From the NCBI GenBank assembly GCA_017418975.1, contig JAFOMG010000024.1, forward strand, positions 1-64,000: a DNA stretch of 64,000 bases, read 5' to 3'. The position numbers were made by a program, and so were the translations under genes. Source of the DNA: Sphingomonas sp. Its GTDB lineage: Bacteria; Pseudomonadota; Alphaproteobacteria; Sphingomonadales; Sphingomonadaceae. Positions 49,906 through 57,872 of the stretch are shown here, piece after piece. Numbering within the stretch: position 1 is the stretch's first letter; every line of letters starts with the position of its first letter. Below the pieces are notes generated by a model. It did not search any database. It was not told the origin of the DNA and worked only from the letters and a program-made list of their open reading frames with translations.

Positions 49906-50526
49906 CTATTCTGCGCAGCCGATCGGCACGGGGAGCAACCGGCCCCGCGCATCGCCGATCACCATCACCTCCACGCCGAACGCCGCGCGCAGCGGCTGAT
50001 GGGCGAGCGCGTCGCCGGGCGCGCCAAAGGCGATCATGCGGCCACCGCCGAGCAGCAGCACCGCATCGGCCAGGCGGGCGGCGAGAACGGGATCGGCGAG
50101 CGTGACGACGATGCCCATTCCCTGGTCCGCGGCCGCGCGCAGCTGTTCGATCCGGGCGAATTGCGCGGCCGGATCGAGCGCGCTCAGCGGATCCCCGGCC
50201 AGCAGCCAGGCCGGACGCGCGGCCAGCGCGGCGGCGAGATCGGCGGGGGCCCGGCCGAACCGGCGGCGCCGATCATGATGCTCGACCAGCGCGATCGCCC
50301 TGGCGCGCTCGGCCCGGCCCAGCCGGCCGATCAGCCGCCCGCCCAGCCGGACATGGCCGGCATCGGCATCGGCGCGGCCGGCGAGCGCGCGCAGCAGCAC
50401 GGCCTTGCCCGCGCCGGCCGCGCCGAGAATCGCCGTTACCTTGCCCGGCGCGAGCACCGCATCCACGCCGTCGAGCAGGCGGCGCTCGCCATGGCTCAGG
50501 GCCAGATTCTCGATGCTGAGCTTCAT
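49906..50526 (-). CDS. Degenerate ABC transporter ATPase subunit
   Basis: A 206-residue protein with recognisable ABC ATPase start (MKLSIENLALSHGERRLLDGVDAVL) and order. Walker A reads GAAGAGKAV, with Ala in place of Ser/Thr after the Lys. The LSGG signature is missing: the sequence passes from EHHDRRRRFGRAPADLAA to the region before Walker B, and Walker B reads WLLAGDPLSALDP, without the catalytic Glu pair of LLLDEP. The protein is also shorter than usual. No permease is next to it. It is most likely inactive as an ATPase, or a relic of a haem/siderophore-type importer. Divergent from the chemotaxis-type gene. Confidence 0.7.
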   Translation of the reverse strand: MKLSIENLALSHGERRLLDGVDAVLAPGKVTAILGAAGAGKAVLLRALAGRADADAGHVRLGGRLIGRLGRAERARAIALVEHHDRRRRFGRAPADLAAALAARPAWLLAGDPLSALDPAAQFARIEQLRAAADQGMGIVVTLADPVLAARLADAVLLLGGGRMIAFGAPGDALAHQPLRAAFGVEVMVIGDARGRLLPVPIGCAE

Positions 50527-50683
50527 GTCCCGCCCTAGGCACCGCCATATGACAACAGGGTTACAGCCGGCGGCGCGATTTTCGCGAGGAATCGCCCGCA
50601 ACCCGCGAAAAAATGCGCTTTGTCTCGGTACTGTAACGCTGGGCTAAGCGCGCATTTACCAACCGCCCCCTATCCGGCAGGGG

Positions 50684-51991
50684 ATGTCCTTGGCCGATCC
50701 CTCGCCCGCCCCAGGCGGCACCTGGCTTACCGAGCGCGAGCTCAATCCGCCGTTGCTGACGCTCACCGACACGATGTGGCGCGCGGCCGAGCTGTTCGGC
50801 GGTGATCCCGAGCTGCGGCTGGTGGCGATCGTCGACGCGCATGCGCGTCCGCTGGGCGCGATCTTCGAGAAGGACGTGCGGCGGCTGCTGCTCAATCCCT
50901 TCGGCCATGCGCTGATGCGCAACCCCTCTTACGGCGCGGCGGTGTCGCGCTATGTCCGCGCCTGCCCCGTTGCCGAGATGACCGACGATCTCGGCCGGCT
51001 GATGGAACGCTATCGCGCCTCGGGCGGATCGGAGGGGATGATCCTGACCCGGGCCGGCCGGGTGCTGGCGACGATGAACAACCGCCGGCTCGTCCATCTC
51101 GCGGCCGAACGCGAAGTGGCGACGGCGCGCGCCCAGGTGGAACGCGCGGCGCGGATCGAAGCGGCGAGCAAGCGCTTCGAGGCGCAGGTGGAAGCGCTGT
51201 CGCGCGACATGGGCCTGCTCTCGACCGCGCTCGAGGACGGCGCGGTGCTGACGGCGGACCGGGCGAGCGGCGTGGGCGACCGCGCGCTGGCGGTGGCGAC
51301 CGCCGCCTCGCAGACGAGCGACAACATGGCGGAGATCGCCGCGCGCGGGCGCGACCTGGCCGGCGCGCTCGCCGGCATCGCCCACAACACCAGCGATGCC
51401 CGCCAGGCGGCGGCGGCAGTCTCGCAGCTGGTCGAGAGCGGGAGCGCGCGGACGCGCGACCTGCTCCATTCGGCGCAGTCGATCGATTCGGTGATCGGGC
51501 TGATCAGCGACATCGCCCGGCAGGTGAACCTGCTCGCGCTCAACGCGACGATCGAGGCGGCGCGCGCCGGCGAGGCGGGGCGCGGCTTCACCGTGGTGGC
51601 GAACGAAGTGAAGCAGCTCTCCACCCAGACCGGCATCGCCGCCGACCGGATCACCGCGCATGTCCGCGAGATCCGCGGCGGGATCGACGAGGTCGCGGCG
51701 GGGCACAACCGGGTCGAGCAGGCGATCGGCGCGATGGCCGCGCTGGCCGATGCCGTGGAGAGCGCGGTCGCCCGGCAGGAGGAAGCGACGCGGACGATCG
51801 CGCGCAACGTCGACGAGGCGGTGCATGCGAGCACCGGCATCCAGCGCGACGTCGAGGCGATCGGCGGCACCTCGCGCGACGCCTCGGACCAGGCGCGGGC
51901 GATGCGCGACGTGGCGGGCCGGCTCCATGTCGGCGCCGATGCCCTGTCGGACCAGGTCCATGCCTTTCTGGCGGAACTGCGCGTCGCCTAG
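50684..51991 (+). CDS. Soluble methyl-accepting chemotaxis-type receptor
   Basis: A 435-residue cytosolic protein without transmembrane segments. The N-terminal 130 residues resemble a CBS-like or similar sensor (LRLVAIVDAHARPLGAIFEKDV). The C-terminal half is coiled coil with the highly conserved MCP signalling tip DIARQVNLLALNATIEAARAGEAGRGFTVVANEVKQLS. It would sense an internal signal and act on a CheA-like kinase. No che genes are adjacent. The start is ATG 50684, but TTG at 50690 has a better AGGGG spacing. The upstream 157 bp shared with the degenerate ABC gene hold a GTTACAG / CTGTAAC inverted pair (50560 and 50630). Confidence 0.85.
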   Translation: MSLADPSPAPGGTWLTERELNPPLLTLTDTMWRAAELFGGDPELRLVAIVDAHARPLGAIFEKDVRRLLLNPFGHALMRNPSYGAAVSRYVRACPVAEMTDDLGRLMERYRASGGSEGMILTRAGRVLATMNNRRLVHLAAEREVATARAQVERAARIEAASKRFEAQVEALSRDMGLLSTALEDGAVLTADRASGVGDRALAVATAASQTSDNMAEIAARGRDLAGALAGIAHNTSDARQAAAAVSQLVESGSARTRDLLHSAQSIDSVIGLISDIARQVNLLALNATIEAARAGEAGRGFTVVANEVKQLSTQTGIAADRITAHVREIRGGIDEVAAGHNRVEQAIGAMAALADAVESAVARQEEATRTIARNVDEAVHASTGIQRDVEAIGGTSRDASDQARAMRDVAGRLHVGADALSDQVHAFLAELRVA

Positions 51992-52024
51992 GGCGAGAAC
52001 CCAGGCACGTATCTGATTTCCCAC

Positions 52025-52052
52025 CGTCATCCCCGCAAAGGCGGGGATGGCG
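52025..52052. repeat. REP-like palindrome after the receptor gene
   Basis: Same 12-bp-arm palindrome as at 19231 with one mismatch. It lies between two convergent genes and may act as a terminator or mRNA 3' end. Confidence 0.75.
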
Positions 52053-52075
52053 AGAAAGGGATATCAGCCCCCGCC

Positions 52076-52897
52076 CTAACCGGCGGCGGTGACGATCTCC
52101 ACTCGGACCGGCATGCGGACGCCGCCATTCTCCCAATGGCCGGCACAGGCTTCCGCCAGGCGGGCGCGGGCCGCCTCGCGCCGGGCGGGCGGCGCGCCGA
52201 GCAGCGGCGCCGCCATCGACGAAGAGGCGAGCAGGAAATCGGCCGCCGCCTCGGGCGTCGCGCCGGGCACGGGCAGCGCGCCGTGCCAGCCGCGGCTGGC
52301 GGCGTCCCGGAAACCGGCGGCATCCAGCAGCGCGATCAGCTTCCCGGGATCGCCGTAGCGGACCGGGCTGGGCGCATCGGGATCGGCAGGGGGCAGCTCG
52401 ATCACCGAGGCGACCGCCGCGCGGATCTCCGCCATGAAGCCGACTTCGGTCGCCGGGCCCCAGACCGCGAAGGCCAGCCGCCCGCCCGGCGCCAGCCAGT
52501 GGCGCAGATTGGCGAAAGCGGCCGCCGGATCGTCGAAGAACATCACGCCGAAGCGCGAGGCGAGCCGATCGAACCGCCGCTCGGGCCGATGAGTCGCGAC
52601 ATCGGCCTCGACGAAGCGGGCCACCGCGCCCGCCCGCGCCGTGGCGGCGGCGACCAGATCGGGCGAGATGTCGAAGCCGGTGATGTCGCTGCCGGCGGGC
52701 GCCGCCGCGGCGATGGCGCGCGCCGTGCCGCCGCCCCCGCAGGCGATCTCGGCGATTCGGCAGGGCGCATCCAGCGCCAGCGCCGCGACGAACGGCGCGT
52801 CGATCGGCGCGAGCATCGCCTCCATCCCGTCGAGCCCGTCACGCCACTGGGCGCCGCGCCCGCCCGCCCAATCATATTCCGAAGCTTTTTCCCGCAT
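52076..52897 (-). CDS. SAM-dependent methyltransferase, class I
   Basis: A 273-residue class I methyltransferase. The SAM-binding motif I is RIAEIACGGGGTARAIA; the acidic residue after strand 2 lies in DITGFDISPDLV; motif IV is around RFDRLASRFGVMFFDDP. The C-terminal 60 residues form a lid helical region. Substrate is not known; similar proteins methylate small molecules or quinone precursors. The ATG at 52897 starts MREKASEYDWAGGRGAQWRDG. A strong terminator for the tRNA gene lies just upstream, so it is its own unit. Confidence 0.85.
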   Translation of the reverse strand: MREKASEYDWAGGRGAQWRDGLDGMEAMLAPIDAPFVAALALDAPCRIAEIACGGGGTARAIAAAAPAGSDITGFDISPDLVAAATARAGAVARFVEADVATHRPERRFDRLASRFGVMFFDDPAAAFANLRHWLAPGGRLAFAVWGPATEVGFMAEIRAAVASVIELPPADPDAPSPVRYGDPGKLIALLDAAGFRDAASRGWHGALPVPGATPEAAADFLLASSSMAAPLLGAPPARREAARARLAEACAGHWENGGVRMPVRVEIVTAAG

Positions 52898-52945
52898 GCG
52901 GGCCAGGATGCGCCAAAGCGCGGCGCGGCGCCAGCGCGGGGCATC

Positions 52946-52980
52946 AAAAAAGCCGCCAGATCGATGACCTGGCGGCTTTT
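52946..52980 (-). terminator. Terminator of the tRNA-Val gene
   Basis: A nine-base perfect stem (52951-52959 with 52969-52977) around a nine-base loop, with a T-run on the minus strand. It ends the tRNA transcript; the run of T on the plus strand makes it bidirectional. Confidence 0.9.
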
Positions 52981-52985
52981 CTATA

Positions 52986-53060
52986 TGGTGGGCGCGGCAA
53001 GGATTGAACTTGCGACCCCTGCGATGTCAACACAGTGCTCTACCACTGAGCTACGCGCCC
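52986..53060 (-). tRNA. tRNA-Val (anticodon GAC)
   Basis: A complete cloverleaf on the minus strand. The acceptor stem is GGGCGCG with CGCGCCC; the D arm has GCTC ... GAGC; the anticodon stem CTGTG with CGCAG encloses TTGACAT, so the anticodon is GAC; the T arm GCAAG/CTTGC holds TTCAATC. The discriminator is A and CCA is encoded. No introns. A promoter with TTGCGC and TAAAGG (17-bp spacer) lies upstream. Confidence 0.96.
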
Positions 53061-53090
53061 ATTGGCCTGTCGGCCGAAACGGGAAGCGGG

Positions 53091-53119
53091 CCTTTAGCGG
53101 GCAACACAAACCCGCGCAA
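53091..53119 (-). promoter_or_regulatory. Promoter of tRNA-Val
   Basis: TTGCGC at 53119-53114 and TAAAGG at 53096-53091 are 17 bp apart on the minus strand, giving a predicted start about 25 bases before the tRNA. Confidence 0.5.
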
Positions 53120-53185
53120 GCATGGTTTTCAGTTTTTGCGGCGCCGGTCCGTTCGCCCGATCCGCCGCCGCCGGAATCGGAGGCC

Positions 53186-53560
53186 TCAATTGAACCCGGC
53201 GTTCTCCGCCTCGAACAGCCGGTCCACCTCGAGCACCAGGTCGCGCAGGTGGAAGGGCTTGGAGAGCACGCGCGCCTGGGGCACCTGCTTGCCCGCCTTG
53301 AGCGTCACCGCCGCGAAGCCGGTGATGAACATCACCCGCATGTCCGGCGCGATCTCGCTCGCCTTCTGGGCCAGCTCGATGCCGTCCATCTCCGGCATCA
53401 CGATATCGGTGAGCAGCAGGTCGAACCGCTCGCCCTCCAGCAGCGGTATCGCCGCGGTGCCGCGATCGACCGCGCTGACCGCATAGCCCGAACGCTCGAG
53501 CGCCCGGGTCAGGTATTCCCGCATCACGCGGTCATCCTCGGCCAGCAGAATCCGGATCAT
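53186..53560 (-). CDS. cpdR: Single-domain response regulator CpdR
   Basis: CpdR is a receiver protein that, when unphosphorylated, sends ClpXP to the pole and primes degradation of substrates including CtrA-pathway proteins. The 124-residue protein has Glu8-Asp9-Asp10, the phospho-acceptor Asp52 in LLLTDIVMPEMDG, and the CpdR-specific block RVMFITGFAAVTL followed by VLSKPFHLRDLVLEVDRLF. No output domain. The gene is back to back with the N-formylglutamate amidohydrolase gene, an arrangement I recall as conserved in alphaproteobacteria. CtrA itself is encoded at 25254-25961. Confidence 0.93.
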   Translation of the reverse strand: MIRILLAEDDRVMREYLTRALERSGYAVSAVDRGTAAIPLLEGERFDLLLTDIVMPEMDGIELAQKASEIAPDMRVMFITGFAAVTLKAGKQVPQARVLSKPFHLRDLVLEVDRLFEAENAGFN

Positions 53561-53677
53561 GTTCCCCCACTCGAAATCGACAAGACCTCATCCTATACCC
53601 GAAGCCCTTAAGATTTTCCGCCCCTATACCATTCCATGCCATTGCGGCAGCGCGATGGCGCGCATAGTCATGACGTC

Positions 53678-54520
53678 GTGACCGGAGAATCCTTCGTCCG
53701 CCATGGCCCCGCCGAGCCGCGGAGCCCGGTGATCCTGTCCGTGCCGCATGCCGGGCGCGACTATCCCGACGCGCTGCGCGCTGCGCTGCGCGTGCCGCTG
53801 GCGGCGCTGCGGGGGCTCGAGGACCGCCATGCCGACGCGATCGCCCTTGCCGCCCGGCGCGACGAGACGCTGTTCGTCGCCACCCGCCCGCGCGCCTGGA
53901 TCGACCTCAACCGCGCCGAGCACGAGCGCGACCCGCGGCTCGACGACGGCGCCTGGCCGCACGGCGCGCCGCTCTCGGCCAAGCTCCGCTCCGGACTGGG
54001 GCTGGTGCCGCGCCGGGTGGGAAGCGCAGGCGACATCTGGCAGCGCCGGCTGAGCGCCGACGAGGTGCAGCAGCGCATCCATGCCGACCACCGGCCCTGG
54101 CACGCCGCCATCGCCGCCGCCCTGGCATCGGCGCGGGCGCGATTCGGCGTGGCGGTGCTGCTCGACGTCCATTCGATGCCGCCGCTCGGCAATCCGGCGA
54201 CGGCGGCGCAGCTGGTGCCGGGGGACCGGTTCGGCAAGTCGGCGGCGGGGCGTTTCCTGGGGCGGATCGAAGGCGTGGCGCGCGCCCATGGCATCCGCAC
54301 CATGGCCAACACGCCCTATTCGGGCGGCCACATATTGGAGCGCCATGGCGACCCGCGCCGCGGCGTGCACGCGATCCAGCTCGAATTCGACCGATCGCTC
54401 TATCTCGATTCGGCGCTCGACCAGCCGGGCCCGGGACTGGCGACGGCGGTGCGGCTGCTGCGCGACCTGATCGACGCGGTGGCGGACGAAGCGCTACCGG
54501 GGGCGATCGCGGCGGAATAG
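53678..54520 (+). CDS. N-formylglutamate amidohydrolase family protein
   Basis: A 280-residue zinc hydrolase family member that in histidine degradation releases formate from N-formylglutamate. The fold starts SPVILSVPHAGRDYP; conserved segments are AWIDLNRAEHERDPR, LLDVHSMPP and RHGDPRRGVHAIQLEFDRSLYLD. GTG at 53678 gives the family-like MTGESFVRHGP; an ATG at 53636 is possible. No hut genes are nearby, so the physiological substrate is uncertain. The end of the gene overlaps the 3' end of the Lnt-like gene by 121 bp, an antisense overlap. Confidence 0.85.
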   Translation: MTGESFVRHGPAEPRSPVILSVPHAGRDYPDALRAALRVPLAALRGLEDRHADAIALAARRDETLFVATRPRAWIDLNRAEHERDPRLDDGAWPHGAPLSAKLRSGLGLVPRRVGSAGDIWQRRLSADEVQQRIHADHRPWHAAIAAALASARARFGVAVLLDVHSMPPLGNPATAAQLVPGDRFGKSAAGRFLGRIEGVARAHGIRTMANTPYSGGHILERHGDPRRGVHAIQLEFDRSLYLDSALDQPGPGLATAVRLLRDLIDAVADEALPGAIAAE

Positions 54521-55980
54521 CGCCGCAGGACCAGGCCGAGCAGCAAGATCGCGGCCAGGGCGGGAACCAGGTCCCCCAGCGCGGCATAGGGCGCGGCGCG
54601 CCGGCGGACCGGCAAGTCCGCCACGAGCACGCCCCGGCGCACCGTCATCGCCTGGGCGAGCACGACACCCCGCCCGTCGCTGGCCAGGCTGAGTCCGCCA
54701 TTGGCCGGGCGGAACAGCGCCGCGCCATTCTCGATCGCGCGCAATGTCGCCATGCGGGCATGGAGCGGGGTCATGCCGGCATCGTCCCATGCCGGGGCGA
54801 CCAGCAGGCCAGCACCCGCCCGCCCCGCCTGCGCGACAAGTTCGGGATAGTCGAGATCATAGCAGATCGCCCAGGCGATCCGGCCATGCGGCGTGTCGAT
54901 CCATCCGAGCCTGCCGGCCCCGCGAATCGACGCTTCGCCGGGCGTGGGGTGGCTCTTGCGATAGCTGGCGCGCAGCCGGCCCGCGGGGTCGACGACGACG
55001 AGCTTGTTCTCCGCGAGCGGACGGCCGGGCGTGATCACCGCCATGCCGAGGAAGAGATAGACTCGCTCCGCCGCCGCGAAGGTGCGGGCAACGGCGAGGA
55101 AACCGGGCTCGTCATCTGCCAGGACCAGCGCATTCGCTTCGCTCCAGACGATCAGCCGCGCACCGGCACGGGCTTCCCGTCGGGACGCGTCGAGCAGGGC
55201 CTGGTATAGCCGTCGCGCCACCGGGCGGGCCTGCTCCGCCATGGCGGCGTCCAGCCCCTTGCCTCGGACAAGCGGCCCCCAACTGCTGCGGAACGCATCG
55301 GCATTGTCGACCACGATGCCGGCGGCACGGACCGTGGCCGCCTGGGGGGCGGCGGCGAGGCGGAGGCTGCCGGCCAGCAGGACCAGGGCCAGGCCGCCCA
55401 GGACAAGCCCCGGCAACACCGGCGCGGACCGGCGTTCCCACAGCTCGAGCAGCGCCGTCGCGACCAGACCGTTCAGAAACGTGATGCCGGACAGGCCGGT
55501 AACGGCGGCCAGCTGGAGCAGCGCCGGCGAATCGAGATGGGCATAGGCAATCGCGCCCCAGCTTCCCTGTCCCGCTCGCGTCACCAGATATTCGACGACC
55601 ACCCAGGCGCTGGGAAAGAGCAGCAGGCGCCCGGCACCGCCGAGCCGGCCGCCGGTCAACCGGTCGATCGCATAGGGCAGGAAGAAGGCGAGGCCCGCGC
55701 CGGCGGTCACGGCGAAATAGGTGGCGCCGTGCAACGGCAGCGCGCCGCGCCAGCCAAGGATCTGCGCACTGGCCATCGCCAGCGCCCCCATGGCGAGCGC
55801 GGGCCATTGCGCGCCCCGCCGGGTGAAGGCGAGGAGCAATGGCGGCCCGGCCCAGGCGGCTAGGCCCAGCGCGTGATTGCCGATGGTCAGGCTCAGCGCG
55901 GCCAGCGCGGCTGCCCAGAGCAGCGGACGCGACCAGCGGCGCGCGGGCGGCCCCCCTCCGGCGATGGCGGCGACAACCAT
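54400..55980 (-). CDS. Apolipoprotein N-acyltransferase-like membrane nitrilase
   Basis: A 526-residue protein with six or so transmembrane helices in the first 215 residues and a nitrilase-fold domain (about 230-470). The Lnt-type triad is present: Glu in IVWSEANALV, Lys in RASYRKSHPTPGEAS and Cys in AICYDLDYPEL. It would acylate the N-terminal Cys of lipoproteins, or act as a paralogue on another substrate; the motifs differ somewhat from the standard Lnt, and one genuine lnt gene may exist elsewhere. The last 40 codons run antisense into the amidohydrolase gene and give a Ser/Arg-rich tail without similarity, suggesting a lost original stop. Confidence 0.82.
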   Translation of the reverse strand: MVVAAIAGGGPPARRWSRPLLWAAALAALSLTIGNHALGLAAWAGPPLLLAFTRRGAQWPALAMGALAMASAQILGWRGALPLHGATYFAVTAGAGLAFFLPYAIDRLTGGRLGGAGRLLLFPSAWVVVEYLVTRAGQGSWGAIAYAHLDSPALLQLAAVTGLSGITFLNGLVATALLELWERRSAPVLPGLVLGGLALVLLAGSLRLAAAPQAATVRAAGIVVDNADAFRSSWGPLVRGKGLDAAMAEQARPVARRLYQALLDASRREARAGARLIVWSEANALVLADDEPGFLAVARTFAAAERVYLFLGMAVITPGRPLAENKLVVVDPAGRLRASYRKSHPTPGEASIRGAGRLGWIDTPHGRIAWAICYDLDYPELVAQAGRAGAGLLVAPAWDDAGMTPLHARMATLRAIENGAALFRPANGGLSLASDGRGVVLAQAMTVRRGVLVADLPVRRRAAPYAALGDLVPALAAILLLGLVLRRYSAAIAPGSASSATASIRSRSSRTAVASPGPGWSSAESR

Positions 55981-56096
55981 GGTTCATCTTCCCCTGTTCG
56001 CATCGGAACGGGGGCGATAGGAATTCGCAGGCACGCAGCCAGGGGGAATGCGGGAATGGACCAGCGAATCTCGCGAACGGGCGGCCGGGCGCGCGA

Positions 56097-56897
56097 ATGA
56101 CCGTTCGCGAAGCGCCAAGAGGCCGCGCGTGGCCGGCCTCCTTCCCCATCCTGCCCGAAGCAGCGCTGGTCGGGCTGGTGATTCTCGTGCTGGGCGTCAC
56201 CGGGCCCTTCGGCACCTATGGGCTGGGCAACTGGAGCGACCGGCTGGCCTATTGGCTGCGGACGCTCGCGATCGGCTATCTCCTCTACCGGCCCGCCTTG
56301 TGGCTTGCGGAACGCGCCGCCCGGCGGCGGGGAATCGCGCTGCTGCCGGCCTGGGCGATCGCGACGGTGGCGGTCACGCTCCCGATGGCATGGTGGCTCT
56401 GGTATTTCGGCCCGGCCATAGACTTGAATCGCCCCCTGCCGCGCGCGGGGCAGTTGCTCGAAACCTATCTGCAGGTCCTGGTCATCGCCGCGCTCGCGAT
56501 CGGCACGCTCGCCTTGCTGCGCGCGCGCCCGGCCGATGCGCCCGCCCCGCTGCCCGCTGCGGACGATCCGCCGCCGCGGCGAATCGGCGACACGCTGGCG
56601 GCCCGGCTGCCGCGACATCTGGGGCAAGACATCCGGGCGCTGCGGATGGAGGACCATTACGTCCGGGTCTACACGCCGCGCGGCGAGGCGCTGCTGCTGA
56701 TGCGGATGTCGGACGCAGTGCGCGACGTCGCCGGCATCGACGGCATGCAGGTCCATCGGTCCTGGTGGGTCGCCCGGGCGGCGCTCGACCGGAGCGAAGG
56801 CGCCGGGCGGCAGTTGCGGCTGCATCTGGACAATGGGCTGGACGTGCCCGTCGCACGGCGCCGGCTGGCGGAGCTCAGGGCGCGAGGATGGGTATAG
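56097..56897 (+). CDS. Membrane-bound LytTR-family regulator
   Basis: A 266-residue regulator with four transmembrane helices (about 20-150) and a C-terminal LytTR DNA-binding domain (about 170-265), seen in LGQDIRALRMEDHYVRVYTPRGEALLLMRMSD and GMQVHRSWWVAR. Membrane-anchored LytTR proteins without a receiver domain are common in sphingomonads; their signals and targets are mostly unknown. The ATG at 56097 follows the frame from 55839, where upstream codons are not similar. It is divergent from the Lnt-like gene. No obvious target gene is adjacent. Confidence 0.8.
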   Translation: MTVREAPRGRAWPASFPILPEAALVGLVILVLGVTGPFGTYGLGNWSDRLAYWLRTLAIGYLLYRPALWLAERAARRRGIALLPAWAIATVAVTLPMAWWLWYFGPAIDLNRPLPRAGQLLETYLQVLVIAALAIGTLALLRARPADAPAPLPAADDPPPRRIGDTLAARLPRHLGQDIRALRMEDHYVRVYTPRGEALLLMRMSDAVRDVAGIDGMQVHRSWWVARAALDRSEGAGRQLRLHLDNGLDVPVARRRLAELRARGWV

Positions 56898-56944
56898 GGT
56901 CGGGCCCCAGGTTGAGAACCCAAACAAGCCCTTGAAACTACGCC

Positions 56945-56968
56945 CGTCATCCCCGTGCAGGCGGGGAT
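56945..56968. repeat. REP-like palindrome after the LytTR gene
   Basis: A degenerate copy of the CGTCATCCCCGC palindrome with a partly altered right arm. It lies 48 bases after the LytTR stop codon. Confidence 0.6.
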
Positions 56969-57154
56969 CAAGGGCCGGGGGGCGGATTGCGCGCAATCGA
57001 GCTCCGCAATCCCCGGAAACTACGCGCGCAATGGCGTCGTCGTCCTGCGCCACCCCGGGGGTGGACGGCGGAGAATATCGGGAGGACGATATGGAAAGGG
57101 GGACGGAAACCAGCGCCAGCCCTCAACCTGGCAGGCACGCCCTCGTCCGCACAT

Positions 57155-57259
57155 AAAAAACCACCTCGTGGTTACCCACGAGGTGGCCAAGGTTCAGGGA
57201 GGAGACACGCCCGAGGGCGTGCCGTACGGCCTCGCGAAAGGGGGGACACGACGCCGTAC
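57155..57259 (-). ncRNA. Candidate structured small RNA with C-rich, anti-Shine-Dalgarno-like stretches
   Basis: The 427-bp gap between the LytTR and cytochrome b561 genes holds a transcript-like unit on the minus strand. A sigma-70-type promoter (57266-57293) is followed by about 105 nucleotides. Hairpin 1 pairs GTACGGC (57259-57253) with its complement (57230-57224) around a 22-base loop containing CCCCCC. Hairpin 2 (57221-57206) has seven-base arms. An unpaired stretch with CTCCTCCC (57204-57197) comes next. A perfect 11-bp terminator hairpin (57186-57161) ends in TTTTTT (57160-57155). Exposed CUCCUCCC motifs occur in known alphaproteobacterial regulatory RNAs that block ribosome-binding sites. 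No convincing ORF fits. Function is inferred. Confidence 0.65.
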
Positions 57260-57265
57260 AAATCA

Positions 57266-57293
57266 AATATAAGTGAGGGGTTGGATAGTTCAA
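57266..57293 (-). promoter_or_regulatory. Promoter of the candidate small RNA
   Basis: TTGAAC (57293-57288) and TATATT (57271-57266) are separated by 16 bp on the minus strand. Predicted start near 57259 or 57257. It lies about 32 bp after the stop codon of the cytochrome b561 gene, so processing from that gene's 3' untranslated region is the alternative. Confidence 0.65.
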
Positions 57294-57324
57294 GGGGTCG
57301 CGAGAAACCGTTTTCAACGCGCGA

Positions 57325-57867
57325 TCAGCCGAGCCGGTGCGCCCCTGGAAGCATGCGCGCCAGCACCCGGTCGCGCAGGATGAAATGGTGGCGCAGCGCC
57401 GCGGCGATGTGAATCACCACCAGCGCCGCCATCAGATAGCCGAGCAGCTCGTGCGCCTCGTGCGCGGTATGGGCGATGCCCGGCGTGGCGGGCAGCACCG
57501 GGATCTCGAACAGCCCGAACCAGTTGATCGGGCGCGGACGCTCGGGATTGGAGGAGAGCAGCCAGCCGCTGACCGGCAGGACCAGCAGCAGCGCATAGAG
57601 GATGAAGTGGACCGTATGCGCGGTCGCCTTCTCCCAGGCCGGCAGCAATTCCGGCAGGTGCGGCGGCTTGTGGGTGATTCGCCAGCCGATCCGGCCCAGC
57701 GTAAGCACCAGCACGGCGATGCCGACCGACTTGTGGATCGGGATCACGCCCCACGCCCGCGGCATCGCGTCGTGGAACAGGCCGACGATCAGGTTGAACA
57801 GGACGAGCGCGGCGATCGACCAGTGGAAGGCGATCGCCCCCCGGCTGTATCGATCGCCGCGCCCCAT
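57325..57867 (-). CDS. Cytochrome b561 family protein
   Basis: A 180-residue four-helix membrane haem protein. The His ligands lie in FHWSIAALVLFN, IPIHKSVGIAVL and VHFILYALLLVLP, and a fourth near AHEAHELLGYLMA and VIHIAAALRHHFI. It carries electrons between quinone and another partner, possibly superoxide, as in CybB. The start is ATG 57867; GTG at 57870 precedes it. The gene is five bases after the sapC stop and so is in the same operon, an association of unknown meaning. Confidence 0.88.
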   Translation of the reverse strand: MGRGDRYSRGAIAFHWSIAALVLFNLIVGLFHDAMPRAWGVIPIHKSVGIAVLVLTLGRIGWRITHKPPHLPELLPAWEKATAHTVHFILYALLLVLPVSGWLLSSNPERPRPINWFGLFEIPVLPATPGIAHTAHEAHELLGYLMAALVVIHIAAALRHHFILRDRVLARMLPGAHRLG

Positions 57868-57872
57868 CACGA

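Noticed and set aside
50560..50636. GTTACAG / CTGTAAC inverted pair before the receptor gene
   Set aside because: The seven-base arms are 64 bases apart, which is too far for a single operator; kept only as a note in the gene entry.
56955..57317. Several overlapping ORFs of 64-141 codons in the gap before cytochrome b561
   Set aside because: No ribosome-binding sites or similarity, and they cross a terminator and promoter on the other strand; the structured RNA explains the region better.
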